From positions 14,339,501 through 14,403,500 of the forward strand of contig NC_053415.1 in NCBI RefSeq assembly GCF_016859285.1: a DNA stretch of 64,000 bases. The letters run 5' to 3'. The translations under genes were made by a program, and so were the position numbers. The notes beneath the pieces were generated by a model, which saw only the letters and a program-made list of their open reading frames with translations, was not told where the DNA came from and ran no database searches. This DNA comes from Xiphias gladius. Its lineage: Eukaryota; Chordata; Actinopteri; Istiophoriformes; Xiphiidae. Shown here piece after piece: positions 1 to 12,029 of this stretch. Position 1 is the first letter of the stretch. The number at the start of each line of letters is the position of its first letter.

Positions 1-2633
1 CAAGCTTTTTCTGATGTGCTTTCTCCTGCTCCCTTCTCAGTGCCTCATCCTCTCTGGTCTTTGATATATGCATGAATTCTTTGTCCACATCTTTAGAGGC
101 ACTCTTTATTCTTTGCTTCAGTTCAATCTGAGCCTCCCTCTCCTTCAGCACTTCTGTCAGCATGAGTGCACGCTATGGAAGTAGTAAAAACCATTCATTA
201 CCCCAAAAACATCGATGTGTAGCCAAATATGTACAAATGACAACACTAATGCTCAAGTGAAACTAACATGTAATCCTTTGACGCGGTCGGTTTGATAATA
301 CAGCTGAGTCTTGGCTTTTTCAATGGCCTCTTTACGCTTTTGTTCCTGGTATTTGGCCTCTTCTATATCAGTCAGTTTCCTTTTCTCCTCCTCAATCTGC
401 TCCCGAATCTTCTTTGCCTCCAGATTCTTTTGCCTTTGACCCTTTGATAAATATGAACACAAAAAGTAAGTTAAGTAATTGTCACTGCAGGATATTTTGC
501 TTTTTGCAACCACTCAAGCACATCTGGAAACAATAAAGCAAATATAATCTGACAAAAGCCCTGTACAGGCAACTTACAGCGATGGTATTGGACCACAGTT
601 TCACCACCTCTTTTGATTGCAGGTGCAAGGCTTCTCTCTGGCTCGCTGCCTCTCTCATACTCTCCTTGTCTTTATTAACCCGGTTCAATTCATCTTGAAT
701 CCTCAGCCATTCGGCCTTGGTTAAGATAGTGACTTGTCGGAGATCAGGTGGCTGGATCGTCCTGCTGGGTTCCTCTGCTGAAGACACTATTAAAATAGGA
801 TGAAATTACCCCAGGAAGACCTCCTGTAAATGTACCAGTACATCCGGTGGGTTTATAGGAACTGAGAATATGCACAATCAATTTGCATCATTTGAGGAGT
901 TGAGGACTGTTGAATGAATAATTTAAAATAAAGTCCCGTATGAAATGCTTTTCCGCAGAAAGTAATAGACTATATATTAATTTCCTTCGTGTTAAAATGT
1001 GCAAAAGTTGCTGTGTGGAAACACTGGCTGGTTTGTGTTTATACAATTACGTCCATGAGTAATTGGACAGTGATACAGTTTTTGTAATTTTGACTCTATA
1101 CACAACCTCAATGAATGTAAAACAAAGCCACCAAGATGTGATTGAAGTGTAGACTTTCAGCTTTAATTCAAGGTGTTTAATAAAAAATATTGCATTAACC
1201 GTTTAGGAGTTAGTGTCATTTTTAAACATAGTCCCTCATTTTCAGAGGCTCAAAAGTAATTGGACAAACCAAAATAACTATAAATATCAGGATTATTTTT
1301 AATACTTGGATGAAAATTCTTTGCAGTCAATGACTTTCGCAGTATGTTTTAGGTCATCATGCATCTGTACTATCAGTTTTGCAGCATTATGGCTGAATCT
1401 GAGCACATAGTAAAGCCCTCTGTACTTCAGAATTCATCCTGCTGCTTCTATCAGCAGTCACATCAGTAAACACCAGTGACCCAGTTCCACTGGCAGCCAA
1501 ACTGCCTCCACCATGTTTGACAGATGATGTGAAGAGGTTTTTCCATTCACCAGGGAAAGATTTCTGCGATCATCCACGTTAGTTTTCTTCCGTGATCTTC
1601 CAGGCCTTTTGGTGTTGCTGAGCTCGCAGGTGCATTCCTTCTTTTTAATAATGTACCAAATTGTTGATATGGCCACTCCTAACGTTTCTGATGGGATGTT
1701 TTGTTTTTTGTTTTTGTTTTTTCAGCCTAATGATGGCCTCCTTCTGAGATACCAAATGCAAATCCAACACTCGGAATCCACTCCAGATATTTTATCTTCT
1801 TAATGTGTCATGAAGTAACGAGGGAACAGGCCTCACCTGGCCATGAAACTGATCAACTGTGAATTGTCCAACTACTTTTGAGCCTCTGAAAATGAGGAGC
1901 TATGTATAAAAATGTCTCTAATTCCTAAACGGTTAATGCAATGTTTTTGTTAGAACCCTGGAGTTAAATTTGAAAGTCCACATCTTGATTCGTTCGTTTC
2001 AAATCGATTGTGGTGACGGCAAAATAATAATAAATATAATGAAGGAATTTAGTGTTTAGCGCCTCGGGATTGTGTAGAGAGCTTTAAAACAGCATTTACT
2101 AGTTAAAAAAAAGGTAACAGTAAATGGATGAAAAGAAACAAAAACTTTGTTGGATGACCAAAAACTTTCCTCGGTGCATGGAATCGCAATGAGGGACTTG
2201 GACTTGGTCTCGGTATTTCTAAAATCCCAGCTATGACCTTGCCATGCAAATGAGAAATATAGCTAAATGCAAAAATACCGGTAACTATAAACAAGAACCC
2301 GTAATATTCCGCTTAACAAACACACCGTTTCACAGCAAGGTTGTTTTCTTTTAAAAACTGGCAACACGTTTGCTCGTAGACGCGACTATTCAATGTTTTC
2401 GGTGCTGCTCTTGACCATGTTCTGCGTTTTACTCGTGACTCTCATACATTTCTTGGTTAATAGTACAAGCTTTCAAGACCGCTATCAAGTTCGCCTATTA
2501 GCCAAAACACCCCCCTCGTCTAACATCTAAGACATGTACCTCCGCTAAGGTTAACCCCGGAACCCTCGTGTCTGGAGCCCTCACCACTTTTACTGGACCC
2601 TCTCCGTCTGCCGTGCTGAACCACCGATGCCAT
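1..2633 (-). CDS. cfap210: Cilia- and flagella-associated protein 210 (CCDC173), 5' part
   Basis: Coiled-coil microtubule inner protein of ciliary and flagellar doublet microtubules (role known for the family). Four coding exons are visible on the minus strand: 2633-2540 (ATG at 2633, starting MASVVQHGRRR), 786-578, 441-268, and 172 to the left edge. All junctions have GT donors and AG acceptors and keep phase. About 216 residues are present. The N-terminus is short and basic, followed by the conserved stretch around TILTKAEWLRIQDEL, then a long helix rich in Lys, Glu, Arg and Gln containing EAIEKAKTQLYYQTDRVKG, which I recognise from CFAP210. The 3' half lies outside the window. Intron 1 (2539-787) is long and contains a Tc1-like element. 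The neighbours klhl23, ssb, mettl5 and ubr3 match the human CCDC173 locus, which supports the call. Another CCDC/CFAP coiled-coil paralogue is the main alternative. Confidence 0.85.
1045..2035 (-). mobile_element. Defective Tc1/mariner-like DNA transposon in cfap210 intron 1
   Basis: Two long inverted repeats of about 170-215 bp face each other. The left one runs from about 1051 to 1267, the right one from about 1864 to 2035. Both contain the diagnostic block 'gaggctcaaaagtaattgg' or its diverged complement, and 'cctaaacggttaatgcaat' or its complement. The interior, read on the minus strand (1676-1458), encodes a fragment with STIWYIIKKKECT followed by a KRPGRSRKK motif, like the helix-turn-helix and linker of Tc1 transposases. 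The DDE catalytic part is absent, so the copy cannot move by itself. The pattern is one I recognise from abundant teleost Tc1 elements. The outer ends are eroded and target-site TA duplications were not pinned down. Confidence 0.8.
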
Positions 2634-2756
2634 TTGTAGGAGATGGTATTCGCTCGTAATTAAACCAAAAAAAAAATACTACTGCGAAATAAAACGGCCG
2701 ATAAAGAAATCCTTGACTGTAGCTAACGTTGCATACACGCGCACACACACAGGCAT

Positions 2757-3033
2757 GTCAGTCTGCATTCGTTGCGCTGTAACCAGGCAACGGCTGAATC
2801 CACCTGAAAGCCTTTCCGCCGATTAACGACAGGGGGCGCTGTGTTATTCACGTTTGAATGGACACCACCAGCCTCAGCTTCGGTGTAAAAAAAACCAGGG
2901 GGGTCTGATGTTGGTGGTGCCACAGTCGATCGTGAATAAGCTCGGTAACACACGGCGCCCCCTGTCGTTAATCGGCGGAAAGGCTTTCAGATGGATTCAG
3001 CCGTTGCCCGGATCCAGCGCAACAACCGCTGAC
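2757..3033. repeat. Large imperfect inverted repeat (fold-back element)
   Basis: The left arm (2757-2852) and right arm (2931-3033) are reverse complements over roughly 95 bp with few mismatches. The longest near-perfect block runs from 'gcaacggctgaatcca' through 'gacagggggcgc'. The loop of about 78 bp also pairs in part (accaccagc against gttggtggt). It may be a fold-back or MITE-type transposon, or a local duplication in inverted orientation. Confidence 0.85.
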
Positions 3034-3105
3034 CGACACCGCTGTGTGTAAATAACGTTTTTACAGCTATTGCTTCAGTAGGACGAGGAATAAAGCAACA
3101 TTCCT

Positions 3106-3136
<31 letters not shown>
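3106..3136. repeat. (AAC)n microsatellite
   Basis: About ten uninterrupted AAC units, directly visible. Confidence 0.95.
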
Positions 3137-5158
3137 AAGTGAATAAAGAAAAACCTCACAAGGGATTGAGGAGTCAATACAGGTCACAATATTACCGGCA
3201 CACTTTCCGATGTTGAAGGAGACAATTGTATTTCGAGCAGCTGGTTCTCCTTTCATTGGTAACTCGATAAAACTCTACCCGTGTGAGTTGCCGGCATCAG
3301 CAATCTCTGCACATGCTTCATTCTGCCGAGTGAAAGTCAAAGACACCCAAGAGGGGTAACAGTACGCAAAACACGCCTTCGCGTGGAGGGGAAAGAGCAG
3401 CTAACTCTCGTCCTCTTTTTGTGTCAGTGGGTCTGTCACGCAGATAAGAAATAACAGTGGAGAAGCGTCAGAGGAAGTCAGACACAAGGTTGTAGGGGGA
3501 AAAAAATGCACGGACGATGCTCCTGTGTCCGATGCACACAACAGGCCTCTTTCAGGGCAGGAAAGGCCGAGGTGTAAAGAATACATTGACTCATGGCTGA
3601 GTGCAGTTTAGCTGCCTCGGTTTCAGGCTCCTGCTGCTGTTCAAGCGGTTTCACTGTCAGAATTAGTCCAAGCCAAAAGGCATCTGAGAAAGATTAGGCC
3701 AAATTATTAGTATTATTATTTATTTGTATTATTTTGTGAAGTGCATCATCTCTATGTTTGTTTACAGAAAACAAAGTGAGGCCTTTAAAGAAAACAGCAG
3801 CTTCCCCACAATCAAACAAGGAAGAGCACACGATGTCTCGCGTTCGCTTTGCTGCCTCTGGCTTTGAATCTGGACATGATATTATGAAATCCGGAGATCA
3901 CCAAGTCATTTTTGGAGTACAATGCTGAATCCAGTGTCAGAGATCTGGGTCTCTGTACAAGAGACGATGGGTCCGGCTCACACACTGGACAGCATATGCA
4001 ACTTGCCCAAGAAAGGGGCCCCCGAAAGCCCCAGTCTCACTGTGAGTCGAATGAAACTTGTGCTGATCTAGTTCAAATGTGTCTAGTACCGTGCACTTGC
4101 GCAGTAAGAACCACTACAGTATGAACAGACACGATTAAAGAAAGGCCTTTATTATCATTGTTTTGAGACCATATCTTGAAGAGGGAACATGTCTCATTCA
4201 GTATCTCCGTCATTTCAGTTTTGTCTTTGTATGTTGCAAATTCCTAAACTTGGGGCAGGGTTGTATTACAGTACGGGAAAAGTGTATCATTCCACGGGGG
4301 GAGGGGGACCCTCCCAGCAGGTTAATTTGGATTCATGTGACAAAGTCACGAGATAGACATCCTGGAGGGTTCATACATGAATCCTGACAATCTGCGTCGG
4401 GGCTTTCCTACTCTTATTCAGGGTAACAGAGTCAGGAGTAGCAATGAATAAATGAATAGCGACATCGGTGCGTTTTAAAATCTAATGTCAAAAGCAGATG
4501 TAATGGAAGGACTGCGGCGGACTCGCCGAAACACTGAGCCAAAACTGAGATGGGAGGGCTGTCATGTGCAGCCGGAGGAGTCAGGTGATGAACAGTGTCT
4601 GTTGAATTAAGATTGAAAAAAAAAAAAGAAAAGAACTCGCCTGATCTAACTGACTGTTAAGTGGCAGAAGATGTGAGCAAAGTCGATTTTTCCTTGAATG
4701 GATTGAACTGATTTCTGTTGTAATATTATATTAAAATTACTTCATGTGAATTTATAGCGTGTCTCTTGTCTGGTAGCCTTATACCCATCCTAAAATGAAT
4801 TACAATATATGGTTCTTTGCTTAATCTGACTTTACTGAAGTACTCGTCCTCCTTTGTGCTTCCCGATACTTCCAGTGCGCGACCTTTTTACCGGGGGGAC
4901 CCGCGTCCCGTGCTCGTTAACGGGACCTCAGCGACCTGCAGGCTGCGTGCGGCTACGTCACAGCAGGAGATGCCGGGAGAGGCGGGTTTACTCCGAAAGG
5001 GGGCCGTCTGAAATCCGAGAAGAAAAAAAAAACAAAACCAAAACCTTTCAAAACCAGCAGAGGGAAAGCGACTCCCCGTGCCCATCACCCTCGCCGAGGC
5101 ACCGACCATTCAACGCAAGTTACCCACCAGAGAGCAGCCGGGAGAGAAAAGCCCCAAG

Positions 5159-8100
5159 ATGGCCCCCATCTCCATCAAGACGGTCCTGATCAGTGAAAGT
5201 GTTGACCCTCGCTGCAGGGCGATTCTGGAGGAAAATGGCATCCGAGTCACGGAAAAGCAGAATATGAAAAGGGATGAATTAATGGCGGAGATAAAGGTAT
5301 GGTTGGTACTAGGTATAACAAAAAATGCTTTCGCGTGCACCGGCTGTCCGGCTTTATTTAAGCCCTTGAGCAAAATACCGACGTTTTTGAATCACAAGAG
5401 TTTTAGTTTTTTTTTGTTTTGTTTGTTTGTTCTTAAAAAGTCCCGTCGCTTTAGTCACTTTACAAGCTCCTGTGATTTGCCGCTGCAGTTGTCTGAGGAA
5501 ACTACTTTAAAAGTCAGAAACCAAACGGCACCTGTAGTTTTTTTGTTTTTTTTTCTTTTTTCCTTTCATACGAAGTTTGTTGTAAGGTGTGTGCGCACTT
5601 AAATTTAAGGCTCTGTTCCCACGCTATGCACTCACTGAGCCTGTCACGTTTTTTGTTTTTTTTTGGGGCCAGACTGAAGAGTGACAATCGATCCTTATTT
5701 TAGTACCGCCCCCCGGGGAAGCTGATGCAACTCATCCCTCACTTTGCCGGTTCTACCATCACTGGGTGATGGTAGATTGGCAGCTTTTATCAGGGCCCCT
5801 GCCTGCAACAGAAGAAAAAATGTCTGCTTTTCACAAATCAGATTTGTCAGATTAAAAACAATGGGTTGCAAATGGAGCTGTTCTAATACAAACTAAGTGC
5901 ATTGTTGTGCTTTGCAGTAGCTTCAGTGCCGGAATTGATTCACTGATTGGGCCCCTTTTTCCCCTTACTGATAGTTTTGATCACTCTGTCTTATATTATA
6001 TTTTCTCTGGTTTTCACAAAGAGCTCAAGAAAAAACTAGCTTTTTATAAGCATTTTAGTTGAGACTATATCTGCACCTCATATATCATAGAGACAAACAG
6101 ATAGGAGATGGGACCAGAGAAATGGCCTTTTTTTTTCACTCGCTCACTTAACTCACTTTTTTTGAGAATTGCTAATATACATCACTCATAGAGATCAAGA
6201 GATGTCTTAGCAGTTCATGATCAGCAGTAGTATAGCTTTGAATATATGCTAAAAGCACGTATCTGCTGTCACACAGGCCTTGGAGTGGGTCAGTGTGCTC
6301 TCACCACTCTGCCTGGAAGCGGACCAAGACCCTCCCTCTCTTTTCAGGCGGTCTTGGTCCAGTTGTTTGGTCTGCACTGGGGTTGGATTGGCAGCTTCGC
6401 GCACCAGAGTTCACTTTTAGATTTATGTCAGACGCGAAATCACCCTTGATTTCCGATAACATGAGTTAGACACACAGTTATTCAAACCATGTACGCTTGA
6501 CATTAAATTAAACAATTTATAGTATTGGAACTACATTTTTGAAAAAATGCTCCTCCAGAAGATGTTAGCCTGGTAAAGTAATAATCAGGGTTTTTCTAAG
6601 GCTTTTATCATGTCCGTTTCATATTGGGCTGTTGTGGTGCAAAGTACCTAAAACTTTGCATTGAACAAAGAACCACAAAGTAATTGACACATAGTGAATC
6701 TGTGGATTTAGGGGTCCCTGAAAGTTTGGGATTACAAGGCAGTTTGCTGCTTTGCACGGTTGCTAATCCAGCCTTGACAAGATTAACAAAAGATATAAAA
6801 CTCCTTGAGATCAACAATGTGCCTTTCTCGCAATCCTAGGACTATGATGGCCTTGTGGTTAGATCTGCAACCAAGGTAACAGCTGACGTTATCAACGCTG
6901 CTAATAATCTCAAAATCATTGGGAGAGCTGGGACCGGAGTGGACAATGTGGATGTTGACGCTGCTACCAAAAGGGGTATTATTGTCATGAAGTGAGTCTC
7001 CAGTGTATGCACAAGTTTGACTTGTACCTCAGTTTCAATGTAATGAACTGTCCATTAACTGTAGGCTGTTTTCTACAGCACACCAATGGGCAACACGATC
7101 AGTGCTGCAGAGCTGACATGTGCCCTGCTGATGAGCCTCTCAAGGCAAGATGAGTCATGTTTTTATGAGCCATTGTCAAGAATCTCAGTCTTTAGAATTG
7201 CACGGAAGTACTGTAAAATTCCACTAATATGCCGGTCTGTTTTCAGAAATGTGCCTCAAGCTGCAATGTCGATGAAACAAGGGAACTGGGATCGCAAAAA
7301 GGTAAGCAGAGACTTTTTTGATTTGCCCCCCGTGTGCCGTTCGAATGACTTTGTTTGCAGACGGCACACAAAGCAATTTACTGTTGCATGGACGACTCCA
7401 TTGTTCATCCTGTCGGCAATAATCCGATGTGACACTTGGATCTGTGCGGTTTTGGATTTCGTAGACAGGGTCATTGTTTTGTGTCTAATTTTACAGTTCA
7501 TGGGTGCAGAGCTGTATGGCAAAGTGCTCGGAATAGTTGGACTTGGAAGAATAGGAAAAGAAGTCGCCTCAAGAATGCAGTCATTTGGCATGAAGGCAAG
7601 TGAAGAGAGTGCAACATGTCAGGACCGTGTAATCGCATTTCTCAGTGGCTAATTGCTCTGTAATGTTTAGATGGAACAAACATGTTGACATAAACATTTT
7701 TCCTCGTCAGACTATTGGCTATGATCCAATCACTCCACCTGCGGTGTCAGCCAGCTGGGGGGTGGAGCAGATGCTTCTGGAGCAGCTTTGGCCCCAGTGT
7801 GACTATATTACTGTCCACACTCCCCTAATGCCCTCTACTGTTGGTGAGTTTTACTCAGGTTCTCCCCACCAAGCAGCAATATCCCTAAGATCTTGGCTGA
7901 TTACACGGGCTCTCCCACATTGCACTTGCGAGCTGTAGAATTTGCTTTTCAAATGCATTTCTTGTGTCCAAGGTCTGCTGAACGATGAAACATTTGCTAA
8001 ATGCAAGAAAGGAGTGAAGGTTGTGAACTGTGCGCGAGGGGGCATCATTGATGAGGCCGCTCTCCTCAGAGCTTTGGAGTCCGGACAGTGTGGAGGAGCA

Positions 8101-11100
8101 GGACTTGACGTCTTTGTCGAGGCAAGATCACAGCCTCCCATTGTCACACACAAATCTGATTACGGCAGTCTGCAATGACAGCATTTTTCTTTTTTGTTTG
8201 TTTTGTTTACAAATCAAACTTTGTCCTTTATTCACTCTTGAATATTAATAATCAAGATGCTGTAGTTTACATCTTATTTTGTGTTTATCTTTGGCTACAG
8301 GAGCCACCTAAGAACCGCTCACTGGTGGACCATCCCAATGTCATCAGCTGTCCTCACCTGGGAGCCAGTACCAAGGAGGCTCAGGCGCGCTGTGGGGAGG
8401 ACATCGCCCTGCAGCTTGTGGACATGGTGAAGGGCAAGAACCTGGTTGGAGCAGTAAGTTTTACTCACTGTTCTTACACCTTTTTAAACAAATGATTTCT
8501 CAGACCTTGAGTTTTGTTGTTGCAAAACATATTAAAGTGGTATTTCAGCAAATTAGTTTTGGACTTCCGTGAAGTTGGGGGGACTTGTAAGAAACAGATT
8601 AAAAAAAGAATGGTCAAAATGAGGAAAACAGGACTTCTAGCCCCTAAAATGGCTAAAGCACCAAAAATAATGAATCCTTCACTTTAAGTAATGAAATGAA
8701 AGCTTCTTTACAACTTTTCCCACGTTGTTTTCAAACTCGGCACCGCCTCTTTTCAACACACCATGACTTCATCATGGGATTACTTTTTTCTCCACAGAGG
8801 ACATAACGCCACTGTTTTTCTCAGGCTGAGTAGTCGTCCCCCACGACAAGTAAACTGTTCTTCATGTGTTGAGTTAATTGAGCAACCAAAATAGCTCATT
8901 GTCAACCTAACAGACTCTGAGGGTAACACGCACCTGGGTTCATGATGGCTCAGACCTGTGTCTCTGGACAATGTGGACAAGTGTATGGAGGAATTTTTCA
9001 TGCTTTTTTTTTTTTTTTTCAATGAAATCCACAAAATCTTCAGACTATGCTTGAGGAAATAAGACACAAATCCAGCACTGTGACATTATAATCACCTTGT
9101 AGATACATTCCCTTGTTGAGCCTTGTATTCGGGTAAGTCTGTGTTCTGAAATGTGCCTTCATCTATTGGACTAATCAAAAATGTCCATATGTCCTATATC
9201 AACATTCTTTCATTATAACTTTAAGAAAGCGAATCATCTGTATCTGAAAATGAGTTCATATATCGGTTTCACCCTAAAATGTCATGGTCATGATCCAGCT
9301 AACTGTCAATAACCTGCACTTTTGAAGGTCTAGGCGTTAATGACTTGTTGCTCTGACAACAGTTCCAGATACATTTTTAAACCAGCTTCGAAGAACCAAA
9401 ACATCCAGATTCACATCAAATAATCATCATCAATCTAATCTGAAAAGCTCAGGCATCTGCGACCAAAGAATGTGGTTCAGTTATGAGCTTTGGTTTGAAT
9501 GAAAACACTCTGGGACTACATTGCATTTGGTTGACTAGGTCTAATCTGTTACTCTGTCTCCGAATTGTAATGATCGGAAAGTAGACAAAGGGGCACCATC
9601 ATGACGAAAAAAAAAAAAAAGACTGATTGTTTGTGCATGGTGCTAAAAGCATCTGCTTTCAAGATGTGTGATCACATTAAATTCCCAAACGCACTCTGAT
9701 TCCATGTCTTTTTCCCTTTTTTTGTAGGTAAATGCGCAGGTTTTGGCCAGCACCTTCTCCCAGGAATCTCACCAGCTGATTAAACTCGGAGAAGCCATTG
9801 GAGCTGTGTTGCAGTCGTGCACTGCCTCTAAGAAACCATTCAGCCAAGTCCAAATCACCACTCAAGGTAAAACTACTGCTACAGCCAGTTTGTTTAACCA
9901 GTGACCTGAATGGGACTCAAGTCATAGGAAGATAATACTGCAATAGTGGGGTTTTCTCCCTCTAGTGGTGTGATTGTGAAAGAGGCACTATAGTTGATGA
10001 GAGCTGGACAGTTGTGTGTAATCTATTGTAGAAAACTATGAAGATGTAGTTTCTTCTGTTTATGTCTAAACTTTTTTTTTTCTTTTTTCTTTTTTTAAAA
10101 AATTTTTTTTTTTTAAATGCTTCACTCAGTTTCAGTAGGGGCAGTTAACACTATGTACTGTTTCCTACCAACCAGGTGATTGGATGAAGTCCTCCACTGG
10201 TTACATGACTTCAGCAGTCCTGGTTGGACTGCTGAATGATGAATCTGGCTGCTGCCCAAACCTCATCAATGTGCTGAGCCTAGCCAAGGAGTCTGGAATC
10301 GCGGTACAACATCAACTCGTTGTGACAAATGCCACGTGACAATAAGGAGTGTGTGAATCATCATTTCATGTGTGTGAACTGACTCTTCAGGTGAACCAAA
10401 CCCACCGTGCGTCTGACGGGGCTGCGGATGGTGTGTGTAGGGTGGATCTCGTGGCCGGTGGCTGCAGCTACAAAGCAAGCGGTTCAGTTCAAGGTGGTGT
10501 GCCAGTCTTGCTGGAGCTGAGTGACAGTGTGTTCAGACAACCGGTCTCTCTCATTGGAAATCTGCTGTTCTTCAAAGCCTCTGCGGGTCCTCAGCTCCTG
10601 TCCTCAGTGGCTGGTGAGAAAGTCTAAACTGGTGCATGAACCCAGATTTGTTCAAGGGGAAAATCGGCCCTATAAAACCGAAGGATTTGGAATAAGGCCA
10701 CAGCTAATGGATAGCACCAGTTTGTGTCTGTATTGACACAATTTTGATGGATATTCAAGGCCCACCTATTTGTGTTTTTGGTGTATTAGTGCTGCAGTGA
10801 GGTGTTGAAGCCAATTCACGATCAACTTGTAAATTAAAGAGCTGAGTCCTTTTTCATGCTTCATCGTTTTACACTGAAAAACTAGTACGACTCATATGCA
10901 CAGTCTGCTGAGGACCAATTTCACCACCAAATGCTGGCTTGATAGACTTTTCAGAATTATCCATTTAATATAATTGTGCACCCTCCTAACTGACATCTAG
11001 TATCAAAACATTTCTCTTTAAAGTGATATAGATGACTGAATTATGTTTTTATTGTGTCATGCACATACCTTCATACACTTGTGGTGAGGGCGGACAAGAC

Positions 11101-11706
11101 ACCAAAAGGTCATATAAACAAGATTAAGCCAGAATGTTCCAATCAATGAAGCAGTGAGTCAGGCCGATACAGTATAATGTAATCGGCACAGAGTGCAGAC
11201 ACAATGTGGGTTTTTTGTTTATTTGTTTTGGTTTTTTAATTTAACTTTAAAGCCATTGAAGGGGGAATTTAAGTGATCTTTGAAGTTCAGGTAGAAAATG
11301 TCTGGAATCTTTTAGTAAAAATAAAGCATGCATTGCTGTCAGCAAAGCCAAAACTGTAAACCTGAATTTTGTTTTACATTTAGCTTTTTTTTTTTTTTAC
11401 TTAAAGCTTTCGATCATAATAAAAGATGGTGCTGAGTTATGACTTCTAACAACTAAATAACAATTGTTCCCTGAGGGTTTTCTTTTTTTTTTTTTTTTTT
11501 TCCAGCTTTAAATTCACACCTGTTTTCTCTTTTCGGTTGTTCTTTGTTTAGGACTACTGGCCACAGAGGGAGTGGAGATTGAGTCTTTCAGTGCTCCCTC
11601 AGACCGCACTGGGGATCTGTGGTACTGTGTGGGGGTGTCCTCTCTCCTGCGAGACCTCGGTGCCTTGAAGCCTCTGGTTAAGGAGGCCGCACAGCTCACC
11701 ATCTAA
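5159..11706 (+). CDS. phgdh: D-3-phosphoglycerate dehydrogenase
   Basis: Catalyses the NAD-dependent oxidation of 3-phosphoglycerate, the first step of serine synthesis, in the cytosol. Coding exons: 5159-5296, 6840-6991, 7079-7144, 7247-7301, 7497-7595, 7711-7843, 7973-8121, 8301-8453, 9728-9866, 10176-10303, 10391-10613, 11552-11706. They join to 529 aa (human 533). Numbering matches human through the catalytic core: Rossmann motif GLGRIG at 152-157, NAD-ribose Asp175, and catalytic Arg236 (NCARGG), Glu265 and His283 (CPHLGAST). The regulatory C-terminal domains follow. The start is [20 protein letters not shown], like the family. Introns after exons 3, 5 and 7 appear to use GC rather than GT donors. 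The enzyme identity is firm; exact splice choice at exons 3 and 7 is slightly open because weak in-frame GT sites lie just downstream. Confidence 0.96.
5752..5776. repeat. Perfect short hairpin in phgdh intron 1
   Basis: An 11-bp perfect stem (tctaccatcac / gtgatggtaga) encloses a 3-nt loop. No function is known to me. Confidence 0.8.
6321..6360. repeat. 11-bp inverted repeat in phgdh intron 1
   Basis: ggaccaagacc at 6321-6331 and its exact complement at 6350-6360. Such ends occur in teleost MITE-like repeats, so this may be an internal part of a small decayed element. Confidence 0.6.
8530..8800. mobile_element. Possible teleost interspersed repeat in phgdh intron 8
   Basis: The text 'gtggtatttcagcaaatt', 'acttccgtgaagtt' and 'ccatgacttcatcatgg' resembles an interspersed repeat I recall from percomorph genomes. 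Family and class are unknown to me. It has no coding content. Confidence 0.4.
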
Positions 11707-11996
11707 ATGACAGCAGCAAAACTTGCACAGTGCTGGGATAACATTCAGTATCTGAAAATCTAAACACGTTCAAGAGTGTCTGATATAATTGATCTGTCTT
11801 GGTCTTAGTGTTTACAGCTAACAACTTGTTTAGAAGTTGAACACTTGTAGTTTAAAACTTGAATTTCGATGACATTCCAGCGTTTAGATGGTTTACGAAT
11901 GCTGTTGTATTTGTAGTTGTAGTGACACTAAATGATATGTTCAAGTGTCATGTGTTCTTCAGTTTGTTGTTTGACCCTTTCAAAGCAGAGATGTAA

Positions 11997-12002
11997 AATA
12001 AA
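11997..12002 (+). promoter_or_regulatory. phgdh polyadenylation signal
   Basis: AATAAA 290 nt after the phgdh stop, the first canonical hexamer in the 3' UTR. It is followed by a T-rich tract at 12031-12048. Confidence 0.75.
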
Positions 12003-12029
12003 ATGCACTTACTAAAACTGCTGCAAGAA

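Larger units (their letters stand above)
2634..5158. other. Intergenic region between divergent cfap210 and phgdh
   Basis: This 2.5-kb stretch separates the two start codons, which point away from each other. It must hold the cfap210 promoter (near 2640-2800) and the phgdh promoter with its 5' leader (ending at 5158). It contains a large fold-back repeat (2757-3033) and an AAC microsatellite (3106-3136). From 3140 to about 4800 I see no convincing gene, RNA or repeat. Short open frames here have no recognisable protein character. Confidence 0.6.

Noticed and set aside
4570-4600. A TGATG-type amino-acid response element upstream of phgdh (at 'gtgatgaacag')
   Set aside because: It does not fit the C/EBP-ATF response consensus beyond TGATG; no better site was found by eye.
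7154-7155. A GT donor at 7154 for phgdh exon 3 instead of the GC donor at 7145
   Set aside because: It keeps frame but adds three residues not in the family and has a weak donor context (GA|GTCATG). It is kept only as a possible alternative site.
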